64,000 nt of DNA, taken from Loktanella sp. SALINAS62. GTDB taxonomy: Bacteria > Pseudomonadota > Alphaproteobacteria > Rhodobacterales > Rhodobacteraceae. Positions 1 through 9,073 of the stretch are shown piece after piece (position 1 is the stretch's first letter; every line of letters begins with the position of its first letter). A program made the position numbers and the translations under genes. The notes beneath the pieces are model-generated. The model ran no database searches. It was given only the letters and a program-made list of their open reading frames with translations, and was not told the DNA's origin. The stretch is taken from the NCBI RefSeq assembly GCF_018263905.1, contig NZ_JAAFZU010000001.1, forward strand, positions 298,228-362,227, in the 5' to 3' direction.

Positions 1-432
1 CCAGCCACCGCGTCGTAATTCAGGTTCATCTGCGTTGTCGGGCAAGTTCGACGCGGCATCGACCGCCGCCTGCACATTTTCCGCCGCACGGTCGATGTCC
101 GTGCCGGGGGCGAATTCCAGTTCTATTCGGGCGCGGCCTTCGGTGGAACGCGATTCGGACCCGGTCACGCCTTCGACGGCCAACAGCGTCGGTTCCAGCA
201 CCTGCACGATGCCTTGGTCCACCGCTTCGGCCCCGGCACCGTCCCAGACGACGGTCACATCGATGCCGTCGACCACGACGTCAGGGAAATACTGGGCGCG
301 CATGTTGGGCCATGCGAACAGACCGGCCCCGATCATCAGGAACAACAACAGGTTGGCGATGGTCCGGTGCCGGACGAAATACGACAGGATGCCGCCCGCG
401 CCCGCCATCAGCCTGTCGCCCCCGCTGGCCAT
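1..432 (-). CDS. RND efflux transporter permease, N-terminal part (cut by window edge)
   Basis: This is the first 144 residues of an AcrB/MexB-type inner-membrane pump, and the rest lies beyond the left edge. After a short basic N-terminus comes a transmembrane helix (about residues 24-42, reading IANLLLFLMIGAGLFAWPNM). The family-typical start of the periplasmic porter domain follows (QYFPDVVVDGIDV, then LLAVEGVTGSES). The start ATG shares one base with the stop of the upstream adaptor gene (TGATG), so the two are translationally coupled and probably form one proton-driven export complex. Substrate specificity cannot be judged from this fragment. Confidence 0.9.
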   Translation of the reverse strand, partial: MASGGDRLMAGAGGILSYFVRHRTIANLLLFLMIGAGLFAWPNMRAQYFPDVVVDGIDVTVVWDGAGAEAVDQGIVQVLEPTLLAVEGVTGSESRSTEGRARIELEFAPGTDIDRAAENVQAAVDAASNLPDNADEPELRRGGW

Positions 433-1886
433 CAGCTTCCCATCCGGCGTTCCAGATTTGCGACCGTTTCGGCAGGCACCTCTGGCTGGTCCAACTGGGC
501 AAGGATGCGGGTCTTGACCGCATCGGACATCTGGCTGGTTTGCACAAAATCGCGCAGCCGGGCACGGCGGTCATCGTCCAGCGCCAACGACGGGTTCGGA
601 TCACCCACAGCACCATCGGGCGACAACGGTCGCACACCGATCCCTGCCCCTAGCAATGGCGAGCGTTCGGTCACGATGCGCGCACCGTCCAGCATCTCCG
701 CCGCAATGATCACATCGTCGCCCTGACGGCGCAGAATCTCTGTCTGGACGCTTTCCAGGCGATCGTCTGCCGTGACACGCAACACGGTGCCGTCGGCGGC
801 AACGGCGGTGGCGGGCACCTGTGCCACATCATCCATCGGCGGTTCTTCGACGGCCACGGTCACGAAATCGCCGGGACGGAAAGCACGCCCGGCATCCAGT
901 GTCGCAAACAACAGACGTCCGGTCTGGCCTTCACCCACAGCGCCGCCAACCCGGTCGATCCGGCCCGTCGCCGTCGCGGCGGCCCCATCACCGGCATCCA
1001 GCGTGACCCGCACCGGCAGTCCCGTCACCTGACCGTTTTCACCCAGCAGGCGCGCGAATTGGTTGGTGGAGACGCGAAACGACACGTCCAGCAGATCAGG
1101 GTCCAGCAGTGTGGCAACCTGTTCGTTGGCGGTCACACGCGCCCCCGGCGTCACCGTGACATCCGCCAGCACCCCGGCAAAAGGTGCGGTGACGGTCGTG
1201 TCTTCCAGCGTGCGGTCGGCTTCTGCCAAATCGATACGGACACGGTCCAGCGCGGTTCCGGCGGCGTCGATCCGTGCCTCTGCACTGGCCAGCGCCTGCC
1301 TGCGGGTCAGGACCGCGCCTTCTGCGCTGGACAGTGACAATTCGGCTTCTTCCAATGCCTGTTGCGTGCCGATCCCGCGGTCGGCCAGATCACGGGCCCG
1401 GTCCAGCGCGGTCTGACGCAATGCGACCTGCCGTTCGGCGGCCACCAGTTCGTCCTGTGCCAGCGTCAGGCCACGGTCGGCATCACGAACCTCTGCCTGT
1501 GCATCGCGTAATTGTGCGGCGACACGGTTGCGTGCGGCTTCTGCCGTAACCGGGTCGATCCGCAGCAACACGTCGCCCTGCGCCACCCGTCCGCCATCGA
1601 TCAATGCGTCGGACACGTCCAGCACGATCCCCCCGGCAGCGGGCCGCACCTGCAATGTCCGGCGGCTGCGCAATTCACCAAACGTCCGCAGGACAGGCGT
1701 AACGGTTCCCGCATCGACCGGGGTGACATTCACCGCAAAAATGCGTTCACGCTGTGGAAAGCTGCGCGGTTCTTCGTTCATGCGGGCCACGACGGCACCG
1801 CGCACGGAATTGACCGCGACCGCCAGCAAGGCAAATGTCACGGCCAGCAGGAACAGGCCCGTCAGGCTCCGCCGAAGAAAACGCAT
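432..1886 (-). CDS. RND efflux periplasmic adaptor subunit (HlyD/MFP family)
   Basis: This membrane fusion protein should bridge the inner-membrane pump encoded just downstream and an outer-membrane channel. The protein has an N-terminal anchor (FLLAVTFALLAVAVNSV), a first biotinyl-lipoyl half (TLQVRPAAGGIVLDVS), a long helical hairpin rich in Ala/Gln/Arg (about residues 100-205), the second lipoyl half (VTAPFAGVLADVTVTPGARV) and beta-barrel domains. I start at ATG 1886, preceded by AAGGACC, giving 484 residues. An in-frame ATG eight codons upstream lacks a good ribosome site. The C-terminal stretch with a MGS tail is longer than in short adaptors. The overlap with the permease supports an operon. 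Confidence 0.9.
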   Translation of the reverse strand: MRFLRRSLTGLFLLAVTFALLAVAVNSVRGAVVARMNEEPRSFPQRERIFAVNVTPVDAGTVTPVLRTFGELRSRRTLQVRPAAGGIVLDVSDALIDGGRVAQGDVLLRIDPVTAEAARNRVAAQLRDAQAEVRDADRGLTLAQDELVAAERQVALRQTALDRARDLADRGIGTQQALEEAELSLSSAEGAVLTRRQALASAEARIDAAGTALDRVRIDLAEADRTLEDTTVTAPFAGVLADVTVTPGARVTANEQVATLLDPDLLDVSFRVSTNQFARLLGENGQVTGLPVRVTLDAGDGAAATATGRIDRVGGAVGEGQTGRLLFATLDAGRAFRPGDFVTVAVEEPPMDDVAQVPATAVAADGTVLRVTADDRLESVQTEILRRQGDDVIIAAEMLDGARIVTERSPLLGAGIGVRPLSPDGAVGDPNPSLALDDDRRARLRDFVQTSQMSDAVKTRILAQLDQPEVPAETVANLERRMGS

Positions 1887-1969
1887 AGAATGGTCCTTGT
1901 CAGCCTGCACCCGAACCTAAAGCGGATCAGGGTTTTTACCAGCGGCACGAGGTCACAGCAGCGTGCACG

Positions 1970-2512
1970 TCATTTGCGACGTTGATGTTCGTCCAAGCGC
2001 GGCATGATTTCCACAAAATTGCAGGGCCGGTGCCGATAATCGAGCTGTTTGCCCAATATTTCATCCCAAGCGTCGCGGCACGCCCCCGGAGACCCCGGCA
2101 GCGCGAACAAATAAGTGCCATTCGCCACACCGCCCGTCGCGCGCGACTGCACGGCACTGGTGCCAATCTTGGCCATGCTGACATGGGTAAACACGGTGCC
2201 AAAGGCGTCGATTTCCTTTTCATAGACATCGCGGTGCGCCTCGACGGTGACATCGCGTCCGGTCAATCCGGTCCCGCCCGTCGAAATGATCACGTCGATA
2301 TCCGGATCGGCGCACCAATCGCGCAGTTGCGTGGCGATCACGTCGCGGTCGTCACGCAGGATCGTGCGCGCTGCAAGGCTGTGTCCCGCGTCGGTCAGTC
2401 GTGCAACCAGTGTGTCGCCCGACCGGTCGTCGTCCGTGCCGCGTGTGTCGCTGACGGTCAGGACGGCGATGCGGACGGGAATGAAATCGCGGGTGTCGTC
2501 GATACGGCTCAT
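1970..2512 (-). CDS. moaB: Molybdenum cofactor biosynthesis protein B (MoaB/Mog fold)
   Basis: The 180-residue protein belongs to the MoaB/MogA family, which adenylylates molybdopterin or assists before molybdenum insertion. The characteristic motif STGGTGLTGRDVT and the substrate-pocket segment FALPGSPGACRDAWDEIL are both visible. The ATG overlaps the stop of the upstream uracil-DNA glycosylase gene by four bases (ATGA), so the pair is cotranscribed. A longer in-frame reading to 2809 runs through the glycosylase gene in another frame and is not credible. The remaining cofactor genes visible in the window (fdhD, mobA, mobB, moeA) are about 18 kb away. Confidence 0.93.
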   Translation of the reverse strand: MSRIDDTRDFIPVRIAVLTVSDTRGTDDDRSGDTLVARLTDAGHSLAARTILRDDRDVIATQLRDWCADPDIDVIISTGGTGLTGRDVTVEAHRDVYEKEIDAFGTVFTHVSMAKIGTSAVQSRATGGVANGTYLFALPGSPGACRDAWDEILGKQLDYRHRPCNFVEIMPRLDEHQRRK

Positions 2513-3297
2513 GCAGTGTCCTTCAGCTTGGATTTCAGCGCCAGCAGGTCTGCCCATGCTTCGCGCTTTGCAGCGGTATTGCGTAACAGATAGGCAGGAT
2601 GGAACATCGGCAAAGCCGGACGGCCCAGCACCTGCGCCCATTGCCCCCGCAGGCGGGTGATCCCCTGACGGTCCAGCAGCGCACCGCAGGGTGTATTGCC
2701 CATCAGAACCAGAATATCGGGGTTCGCCAGCGCGATATGGCGGTTCAGAAACGGCACCATCATCGCCACGTCCGCAGGCGCAGGCGTTCCATTGCCGGGC
2801 GGCCGCCACGGCATGACATTGGTGATATAGACAGCCTGCGCCGCGTCGGCAGCATGGCGGTCCAGCCCGATCGCGGCCAGCATCCGGTCCAGCAGACGCC
2901 CCGCTTCACCGACGAACGGCCTGCCTTCCAGATCCTCTGTCCGCCCGGGTGCTTCGCCCACGATCATGACCCGCGCGCCCGGCATGCCATCGGCAAAGAC
3001 AAAATTGCGCGCGCCTTTCTTCAGCTCGCACAGATCGAACGCGGATTGCGCGGCGGCGAGCGCATCCAGATCGGCGGCCCCTTCGGCCGCGTGCCAGGCC
3101 GTTGCTACGGCATCGATGTCGTCCGGCGTGACCGGGGGCGGCGGTGCCTTTGGCTGTGCGGCAGGCGCTGGCGTGGGCTTCACCGGATCCAGCGCATAAC
3201 GGTCGACCGGCATGTCGCCCACCGCATCGACAGCGCCCAAGGAAACCTGCCAGTCAAGCAGCGCCAGATCGGACCAATAGGTGTCAGACGATTCCAT
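2509..3297 (-). CDS. Uracil-DNA glycosylase, family 4-like, with most Fe-S ligands replaced
   Basis: This base-excision repair enzyme of 262 residues has the family 4 motifs GEAPG (motif 1 region), [28 protein letters not shown] and the late motif MFHPAYLLR. Compared with thermophilic family 4 enzymes, which bind a [4Fe-4S] cluster through four cysteines, only one ligand (the C in [12 protein letters not shown]) is kept. The others align with F, W (MPWRPP) and M (ADVAMM). The Pro/Ala-rich stretch at residues about 35-50 looks like a linker. I chose ATG 3297 (MESSDTYW); the 24 upstream in-frame codons are an unlikely extension. It is coupled to moaB. Confidence 0.85.
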   Translation of the reverse strand: MESSDTYWSDLALLDWQVSLGAVDAVGDMPVDRYALDPVKPTPAPAAQPKAPPPPVTPDDIDAVATAWHAAEGAADLDALAAAQSAFDLCELKKGARNFVFADGMPGARVMIVGEAPGRTEDLEGRPFVGEAGRLLDRMLAAIGLDRHAADAAQAVYITNVMPWRPPGNGTPAPADVAMMVPFLNRHIALANPDILVLMGNTPCGALLDRQGITRLRGQWAQVLGRPALPMFHPAYLLRNTAAKREAWADLLALKSKLKDTA

Positions 3298-3434
3298 GCC
3301 CCACAGATACCCCCCCGCGTGGCAAAAGGGCAGTCCCCCACCGCAGGCTTGTGAAAAAACCCGCAGCACGGGCCGGGGGCTGGCCCCCCTGCACCGCCGA
3401 CCCTATAATCAACGCAGGCAACAGGAGCCCGCCC

Positions 3435-4385
3435 ATGACCTTTCGCGCCCGCCATCTGCTTGGCATCGAACACCTGCACCCGACCGAAATCACGACCCTG
3501 CTGGATCTGGCCGACACCTACGCCGAGGCGAACCGCACCGGCACAGCGCCGCGCGACCGGCTGGCGGGCATGACGCAGATCAACATGTTCTTTGAAAACT
3601 CCACCCGCACGCAGGCCAGTTTCGAGCTGGCAGGCAAAAAGCTGGGTGCCGACGTGATGAACATGGCGATGCAGACCTCCAGCGTGAAAAAGGGCGAAAC
3701 GCTGATCGATACGGCGCTGACGCTGAATGCGATGCACCCCGACCTGCTGGTCGTGCGGCACCCGTCATCGGGGGCAGTCGATCTGCTGGCGCAAAAGGTC
3801 AACTGCGCAGTGCTTAACGCCGGCGACGGCCGGCACGAACATCCGACGCAGGCGCTGCTTGATGCGCTGACGATCCGCCGGGCCAAGGGGCGGTTGCACC
3901 GGCTGTCCATCGCGATCTGCGGCGATATCGCCCATAGCCGCGTCGCCCGGTCCAACATCCTGCTGCTAGGCAAGATGGAAAACCGCGTCCGCCTGATCGC
4001 GCCGCCAACCCTGATGCCCACGGGAATCGCTGATTTCGGGGCAGAGGTGTTCCACGACATGCGTGAAGGTCTGGCAGGCGTCGATGTCGTCATGATGCTA
4101 CGCCTGCAAAAAGAACGGATGGACGGCGGTTTCATCCCGTCAGAGCGGGAATATTTTCACCGCTACGGGCTGGATGCGGAAAAGCTGGCCTGCGCCAAGC
4201 CGGACGCCATCGTTATGCACCCCGGCCCGATGAACCGTGGTGTGGAAATCGACGGCACCATCGCCGACGATATCAATCGGTCCGTAATCCAGACACAGGT
4301 GGAAATGGGTGTCGCTGTCCGCATGGCCGCGATGGACCTGCTGGCCCAGAACCTGCGCGCCGCGCGCGCCGCCGCTGCGGCGTGA
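3435..4385 (+). CDS. pyrB: Aspartate carbamoyltransferase catalytic subunit
   Basis: PyrB condenses carbamoyl phosphate with aspartate in the second step of pyrimidine synthesis. The carbamoyl-phosphate site [14 protein letters not shown] is intact, as are the later segments [26 protein letters not shown] and the conserved [10 protein letters not shown] near the C-terminus. The length is 316 residues, normal for the catalytic chain. The start ATG follows AGGAG by a few bases; the much longer upstream reading frame is antisense to the glycosylase. No pyrI regulatory subunit is present. A degenerate dihydroorotase lies just downstream, as in bacteria where such a subunit completes the ATCase holoenzyme. 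Confidence 0.96.
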   Translation: MTFRARHLLGIEHLHPTEITTLLDLADTYAEANRTGTAPRDRLAGMTQINMFFENSTRTQASFELAGKKLGADVMNMAMQTSSVKKGETLIDTALTLNAMHPDLLVVRHPSSGAVDLLAQKVNCAVLNAGDGRHEHPTQALLDALTIRRAKGRLHRLSIAICGDIAHSRVARSNILLLGKMENRVRLIAPPTLMPTGIADFGAEVFHDMREGLAGVDVVMMLRLQKERMDGGFIPSEREYFHRYGLDAEKLACAKPDAIVMHPGPMNRGVEIDGTIADDINRSVIQTQVEMGVAVRMAAMDLLAQNLRAARAAAAA

Positions 4386-4450
4386 CCGCCCGACACGGAA
4401 CCAGACAATCGCAATAGCGTTTGTTAACAGAAGATTAGAAAAAGGCTGCC

Positions 4451-4969
4451 ATGACCCTGACAATCCCCGCCGACGACTACGGCCAGATCCGCATCTTTTC
4501 CGTGCCACCCCCCGCAAGCGAGGCGCTGTTGAATTCCGATCCTGACGCCGTCGCGCAGGCATTGGGGACGGACGCGCTGAACCTTGATTTTGTCGATGTG
4601 GTCGATACCGAAAATCTGGCCGGTCTGTCGTTGCTGGATTATCTGCATCAGGGATACGACGTGCCAGCCGATCTGGCCGATGATGCAGCACTGCGCGATT
4701 TGCGCGGCCCGGTCATTCTGGTGATGTCGCGCGCCACATCGGGTGCCGCCGTCACGCTGCACCCCGCAGCAGGCGTGCGCCATGTCACCACAATCGGCCA
4801 GCCGGCACGGTTGCAGGCGCCGCTGTCGCCATTGCCCGGCGCGGGCGCTGCGGGCATCGTGACGGGCAAGGCGCCGCCGTCAAACGCCGCCATGTCCGGT
4901 CGTGTCGCCACGATTGCCCTGTTGGTGTTGTTCGTGCTGGTCGCCCTGATGATCTGGGTCGCCAGCTGA
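4451..4969 (+). CDS. Hypothetical C-terminally anchored protein between pyrB and pyrC-like gene
   Basis: I do not recognise a family for this 172-residue protein. Its N-terminal 130 residues are acidic and soluble-looking (PADDYGQIRIFSV at the start). A Pro/Ala/Gly-rich linker follows, then a single C-terminal hydrophobic helix (TIALLVLFVLVALMIWVAS) that ends the protein, so it is predicted to be tail-anchored. The start follows an AAAAGG ribosome site. It lies 65 bases after pyrB on the same strand and before the dihydroorotase-like gene, which suggests cotranscription with pyrimidine genes, though a divergent gene separates it from the latter. Confidence 0.75.
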   Translation: MTLTIPADDYGQIRIFSVPPPASEALLNSDPDAVAQALGTDALNLDFVDVVDTENLAGLSLLDYLHQGYDVPADLADDAALRDLRGPVILVMSRATSGAAVTLHPAAGVRHVTTIGQPARLQAPLSPLPGAGAAGIVTGKAPPSNAAMSGRVATIALLVLFVLVALMIWVAS

Positions 4970-4973
4970 TCCG

Positions 4974-5330
4974 TCATTCGTATTGCCACACCGGCAGGTT
5001 CGCGATGTCTGACGTGTCGGCCATCACCATCACGCTTTCATCGAACGTCAACGCCGTCAGGGGCACGACCCGTTCCGTATCGCCATCCGCGACCATGTCT
5101 TGCGCAAAGTCGATGGCAAAGGCTTCTGGCGATGCGGCGTCCGGTCCGATGACCTGACGCACCGTTCCCACCTGATTGCCGCTATCATCGACCACGTCCA
5201 AACCCTCTGCCAGTTCCGCATCAAAGGGGAAGCCCGGCAAAATCATATCGTTCTGCACGTTCACAAACAGATCCTGTGCAAGCACCGGGGCTGCTGCAAG
5301 GCAAAGCATGATTGCAGTCGTTCGTAGCAT
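4974..5330 (-). CDS. Secreted PRC-barrel-like protein
   Basis: This is a 118-residue protein with a clear signal peptide (LRTTAIMLCLAAAPVLAQD, cleavage near residue 19). A short beta-rich domain follows, containing GLDVVDDSGNQVGTVRQVIG, which resembles the start of a PRC-barrel fold. A second strand-rich part has VVPLTALTFD. It is probably periplasmic. It is transcribed against the pyrB and pyrC-like genes on either side and ends only four bases past the preceding stop codon. Function is unknown; PRC-barrel similarity is judged by eye. Confidence 0.7.
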   Translation of the reverse strand: MLRTTAIMLCLAAAPVLAQDLFVNVQNDMILPGFPFDAELAEGLDVVDDSGNQVGTVRQVIGPDAASPEAFAIDFAQDMVADGDTERVVPLTALTFDESVMVMADTSDIANLPVWQYE

Positions 5331-5493
5331 AAATCACCTGTGTCGTTTCGGGTCAGAATTGGTCTTGGCTGCGAAGCAAACGCAGGATCGCAAGCCGATG
5401 TTCCCGCCTGGATTGCGCAGCACACCGACCGCGCATGATTGACCCTGTCCGTGGACCTGCCTAAACCTCGGGCACCTTTGACGGACGCCCCAG

Positions 5494-6774
5494 ATGACAT
5501 TGATCCATTTCACCAACGCCCGCCTGATCGACCCCGTGGCACTGACCGACGCGCAGGGGACGCTGACTGTGCGCGATGGGGTGATCGTGGCGGTCGATGG
5601 ACCGACCCCGCCTGACGCACAGGTGATCGATTGCGGCGGTCACTGTCTTGCGCCCGGAATCATCGACATCGGGGTCAAGGTGTCCGAACCCGGCGAACGG
5701 CATAAGGAATCGTTCCGATCCGCCGGACGCGCCGCTGCGGCAGGCGGTGTCACCACGATCGTCACCCGTCCCGATACGCTGCCCGCCATCGACACCCCCG
5801 AAACGCTGGAATTTGTCGCCCGCCGCGCGGCTGCGGATGCCGCTGTCCACGTCCTGCCCATGGCCGCCCTGACCAAGGGCCGCAACGGACATGAAATGAC
5901 GGAAATCGGCCTGTTGCAGGATGGCGGGGCGGTTGCCTTTTCCGACTGCGACCGCGTGGTCACCAACACAAAAGTTTATGCCCGCGCACTGACCTACGCC
6001 CATAGCCTAGATGCGCTTGTCATCGGCCATGTGCAGGACCCGATCCTGTCGGACGGGGCCGCCGTGACATCTGGTAAATTCGCGTCCCTGCGCGGCCTGC
6101 CCGGCGTGTCCCCAATGGCCGAACGCATGGCGCTGGACCGCGATATATCCCTATTGGAAATGACCGGCGCGAAATATCACGCAGACCAGATCACCACCGC
6201 CCGCGCCCTGCCCACACTTGAACGCGCGAAACGCAACGGGCTGGACATCACCGCAGGCGTCAGCATCCACCACCTGACCCTGAACGAGCTGGACGTCGCG
6301 GATTACCGCACCTTTTTCAAGCTGAAGCCGCCGTTGCGATCAGAGGATGATCGCCGCGCCGTCATCGCGGCCTTGGCCGAAGGGCTGATCGACATCATCA
6401 GTTCCATGCATACCCCACAGGACGAGGAATCGAAGCGCCTGCCATTCGAAGACGCGGCATCAGGCGCCGTCGGTCTGGAAACCCTGCTGCCCGCCGCCCT
6501 GCGCCTGGTCTACGAAGACCATCTGTCGTTACCGCGCCTGTTCCGCGCCCTGGCGCTGAACCCCGCCCGTCGTCTGGGGTTGCAGGCCGGTCGCCTGCGC
6601 GATGGCGCGCCCGCCGACCTGATCCTGTTCGACCCTGATGCGCCGTTCGTGCTGAACCGCGAAACCCTGCGGTCAAAATCAAAGAATACGCCGTTTGACG
6701 GTGCCCGCCTGCAAGGCCGCGTGCTGGGCACATGGGTCGATGGTCGGCGCATATTTGGAGACACCGATGCCTGA
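5494..6774 (+). CDS. pyrC: Dihydroorotase-like protein, catalytic residues degenerate (PyrC'-like)
   Basis: The 426-residue protein has the full amidohydrolase architecture of class I dihydroorotases, including LAPGIIDIGVKVSEPGERH at residues 52-70. However, the metal-binding DxHxHxR motif reads D58-I-G-V-K-V-S, so both histidines are lost. The later ligand region reads YHADQITT (Gln in place of His) and the catalytic TDHAPH motif reads SMHTPQ (residues 304-309, Met in place of Asp). Such inactive PyrC' homologues serve as structural partners of aspartate carbamoyltransferase in pseudomonads; that role is inferred here from the nearby pyrB. An active dihydroorotase should then lie elsewhere in the genome. 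It overlaps plsY by eight bases. Confidence 0.88.
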   Translation: MTLIHFTNARLIDPVALTDAQGTLTVRDGVIVAVDGPTPPDAQVIDCGGHCLAPGIIDIGVKVSEPGERHKESFRSAGRAAAAGGVTTIVTRPDTLPAIDTPETLEFVARRAAADAAVHVLPMAALTKGRNGHEMTEIGLLQDGGAVAFSDCDRVVTNTKVYARALTYAHSLDALVIGHVQDPILSDGAAVTSGKFASLRGLPGVSPMAERMALDRDISLLEMTGAKYHADQITTARALPTLERAKRNGLDITAGVSIHHLTLNELDVADYRTFFKLKPPLRSEDDRRAVIAALAEGLIDIISSMHTPQDEESKRLPFEDAASGAVGLETLLPAALRLVYEDHLSLPRLFRALALNPARRLGLQAGRLRDGAPADLILFDPDAPFVLNRETLRSKSKNTPFDGARLQGRVLGTWVDGRRIFGDTDA

Positions 6775-7375
6775 ATTCACCAGTCCTGCGGGCGTTCTGC
6801 TGTTGTGGGCCATCTTGGGCTATCTGTTGGGATCGATCCCCACCGGCGTCGTGACCGCCCGCGCCATGGGTCTGGGCAACCTGCGCGAAATCGGGTCTGG
6901 CAATACAGGCGCCACTAACGTGCTGCGGACCGGCAACAAGACGGCGGCGCTGATCACCCTTTTGGGCGACGCGATCAAAGGGATCGCCGCCGTGATGCTG
7001 GCCCAGCGGTTCGCGGGCCCGGATGCGGCACAAGTCGCCGCCTTTGCCGCATTCATCGGACATTGCTACCCGGTCTGGCTGCGTTTTATCGGCGGTAAGG
7101 GGGTTGCGACATTTTTGGGTCTGGCGCTGGTTCTGGCGCCGCTGTCGGGGCTGATCGCCTGTGTGATCTGGGCAGGCACCGCGAAGCTGTCGAAAATTTC
7201 GTCACTGTCGGCGCTTGTGGCCGCGGCCCTGACGCCCTTTACGATGCTGCTGACCGGATCATACGACACTGTGGCCTTGGCGATTGTGTTGGCCATTCTA
7301 ATTTTCTGGCGGCACCGCGCCAACATCATACGACTGTGGGCAGGCACCGAACCGAAACTGGGGCGCAGCCCCTAA
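6767..7375 (+). CDS. plsY: Glycerol-3-phosphate acyltransferase PlsY
   Basis: PlsY is an integral membrane enzyme transferring acyl groups from acyl-phosphate to glycerol 3-phosphate, the first step of phospholipid synthesis. All three family motifs are visible: GYLLGSIPTG near the N-terminus, GSGNTGATNVLR, and GHCYPVWLRFIGGKGVATFLG. Several hydrophobic helices fill the rest of the 202 residues. The ATG at 6767 lies inside the end of the preceding gene and follows TTGGAG, so translation is coupled. The next gene converges on it, with the two stop codons overlapping within four bases. Confidence 0.95.
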   Translation: MPEFTSPAGVLLLWAILGYLLGSIPTGVVTARAMGLGNLREIGSGNTGATNVLRTGNKTAALITLLGDAIKGIAAVMLAQRFAGPDAAQVAAFAAFIGHCYPVWLRFIGGKGVATFLGLALVLAPLSGLIACVIWAGTAKLSKISSLSALVAAALTPFTMLLTGSYDTVALAIVLAILIFWRHRANIIRLWAGTEPKLGRSP

Positions 7376-7605
7376 CGCACGAAAACAAAGCGCAGCAACC
7401 AAACCGGCCAGCCCAGTACCGCCCGCAACGGCAGCACACCCAATACAATCGCCACTGGCATAACTAGCGCTACGCCAACCAGCGCGCCTGCGGCGACAGC
7501 CACGCCGCTGCCCATGGGCAAGCCCAGAAACATCGGTCCGGCAAAAAGTAGCGGCAACAGCCCGCGTCTGATCAAGAGTCCCATCCGAACAGGAATCCCG
7601 AACAT
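7372..7605 (-). CDS. Small hydrophobic membrane protein
   Basis: This is a putative 77-residue protein with a basic N-terminus (FGIPVRMGLLIRRG) and two or three hydrophobic segments (LLPLLFAGPMFLGLP, VAVAAGALVGVALVMPVAIVLGVL), ending in a basic tail. I recognise no family. It lies directly after gshA on the same strand and its stop overlaps the convergent plsY stop. GTG at 7638 would add 11 residues; neither start has a strong ribosome site. It could be a real gshA-linked gene or a chance hydrophobic frame. Confidence 0.5.
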   Translation of the reverse strand: MFGIPVRMGLLIRRGLLPLLFAGPMFLGLPMGSGVAVAAGALVGVALVMPVAIVLGVLPLRAVLGWPVWLLRFVFVR

Positions 7606-7641
7606 TGCGGCAAAGATGTGGCAGCCCCCCGGCGCCACAAA

Positions 7642-9012
7642 TCAATATTGGAATTCGTTGTAGACCGGGTCCAGCGTTTCGCCCCACGCCCCATGATACC
7701 GCGCCAGCAACTCGTCCGCGGGCACCTGCCCGGTTTCGATGCTGTCCTTGAGCGCGTTCAGGAAATGCGTCTCGTCCGGGATCAACCCCCCGGTGCCGGG
7801 GCGCGCGCGCGCCTTCAGACCGGCTTCTGCGATGGCGACGCAGTCGCGCGCAAGCGCATGCATGTCGATGCCGTCCACCTTGGCCTGCAGCCCATCGACC
7901 GATGCCGCCACGCGCAGCGCCTCGCGCTGTTCGGCGGTCCAGTCCTTGCACAGGTCCCATGCCGCATCCAGCGCGGTCTGGTCATACATCATGCCGACCC
8001 AGAACGCGGGCAGCGCGCACAGCCGCCGCCACGGGCCGCCATCGGCGCCGCGCATTTCCATGAACTGTTTGATCCGTGCTTCCGGAAATACGGTCGTCAG
8101 GTGGTCAGCCCAGTCCGACAACAGCGGCTTTTCCCCCGGCAGGGCGGGCAATTCGCCTTTCAGGAAATCGCGGAACGACTGGCCCAGCGCGTCGATGTAC
8201 TTGCCATCGCGATAGACGAAATACATCGGCACATCCAAAACCCACTGGACCCATGCCTCGAACCCAAAGCCGTCTTCGAATACGAACGGCAGCGTGCCGG
8301 TGCGGCTGTCGTCCAGCCCGCGCCAAACCCGGCTGCGCCAGCTTTTGTGACCGTTGGGCGCGCCTTCGAAGAACGGAGAGTTTGCAAACAGCGCAGTCGC
8401 CACCGGCTGCAATGCAATCGCCGTGCGCAGCTTTTGCACCATGTCGGCCTCTGACCCGAAATCAAGGTTGACCTGTACCGTACAGGTCCGTCGCATCATC
8501 TGTTTGCCATGGGTGCCCACGGTATCCATATAGGCATCCATCAGCTTGTATCGCCCCTTGGGCATCAGCGGCATCTGGTCGTGCGTCCATTCGGGCGCAG
8601 CCCCCAGCCCGATAAAACCCGCACCGATCTCGTCCGCGATTTCCTTGACCTGTGCAAGATGTTCGTTCACCTCGTCGCAGGTCTGGTGGATCGTTTCCAG
8701 CGGGGCGCCGGACAATTCCAGCTGCCCACCGGGTTCCAGCGACACGTTGGCACCGTCCTTGGTCAGGCCGATGATATGGCCACCTTCCTCGACCCGGTCC
8801 CAGCCGAACCGGCCCTCCAGCCCTTCCAGCATCGCCTTGATCCCGCAATCGCCCTCATAGGGCAGCGGCAGGTGGGTCTTGACGTCATAGCCGAATTTCT
8901 CGTGTTCGGTGCCGATGCGCCATTGATCCTTGGGCTTGCAGCCCTGTTCCAGCAGTTCGGCCAACTGGTCGTGATGTTCGATGGGCCCGCCACCGGATTG
9001 AGGAATAGACAT
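7642..9012 (-). CDS. gshA: Glutamate--cysteine ligase (plant/alphaproteobacterial type)
   Basis: This 456-residue enzyme makes gamma-glutamylcysteine for glutathione synthesis. It is of the class shared by plants and alphaproteobacteria, with the marker segments KDQWRIGTEHEKFGYD near residue 30, SLEPGGQLELSGAPL, and MPKGRYKLMDAYM. The glutathione link fits the S-(hydroxymethyl)glutathione dehydrogenase encoded later in the window. It is monocistronic or followed by the small membrane gene at 7372. The start ATG lies about 60 bases downstream of the next minus-strand gene. Confidence 0.95.
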   Translation of the reverse strand: MSIPQSGGGPIEHHDQLAELLEQGCKPKDQWRIGTEHEKFGYDVKTHLPLPYEGDCGIKAMLEGLEGRFGWDRVEEGGHIIGLTKDGANVSLEPGGQLELSGAPLETIHQTCDEVNEHLAQVKEIADEIGAGFIGLGAAPEWTHDQMPLMPKGRYKLMDAYMDTVGTHGKQMMRRTCTVQVNLDFGSEADMVQKLRTAIALQPVATALFANSPFFEGAPNGHKSWRSRVWRGLDDSRTGTLPFVFEDGFGFEAWVQWVLDVPMYFVYRDGKYIDALGQSFRDFLKGELPALPGEKPLLSDWADHLTTVFPEARIKQFMEMRGADGGPWRRLCALPAFWVGMMYDQTALDAAWDLCKDWTAEQREALRVAASVDGLQAKVDGIDMHALARDCVAIAEAGLKARARPGTGGLIPDETHFLNALKDSIETGQVPADELLARYHGAWGETLDPVYNEFQY

Positions 9013-9073
9013 GTCGGGCGCCTTCGCTTGAGATGTTTGACTGATCAGTAACTGGCGTGACCGGAGGTCCGCG

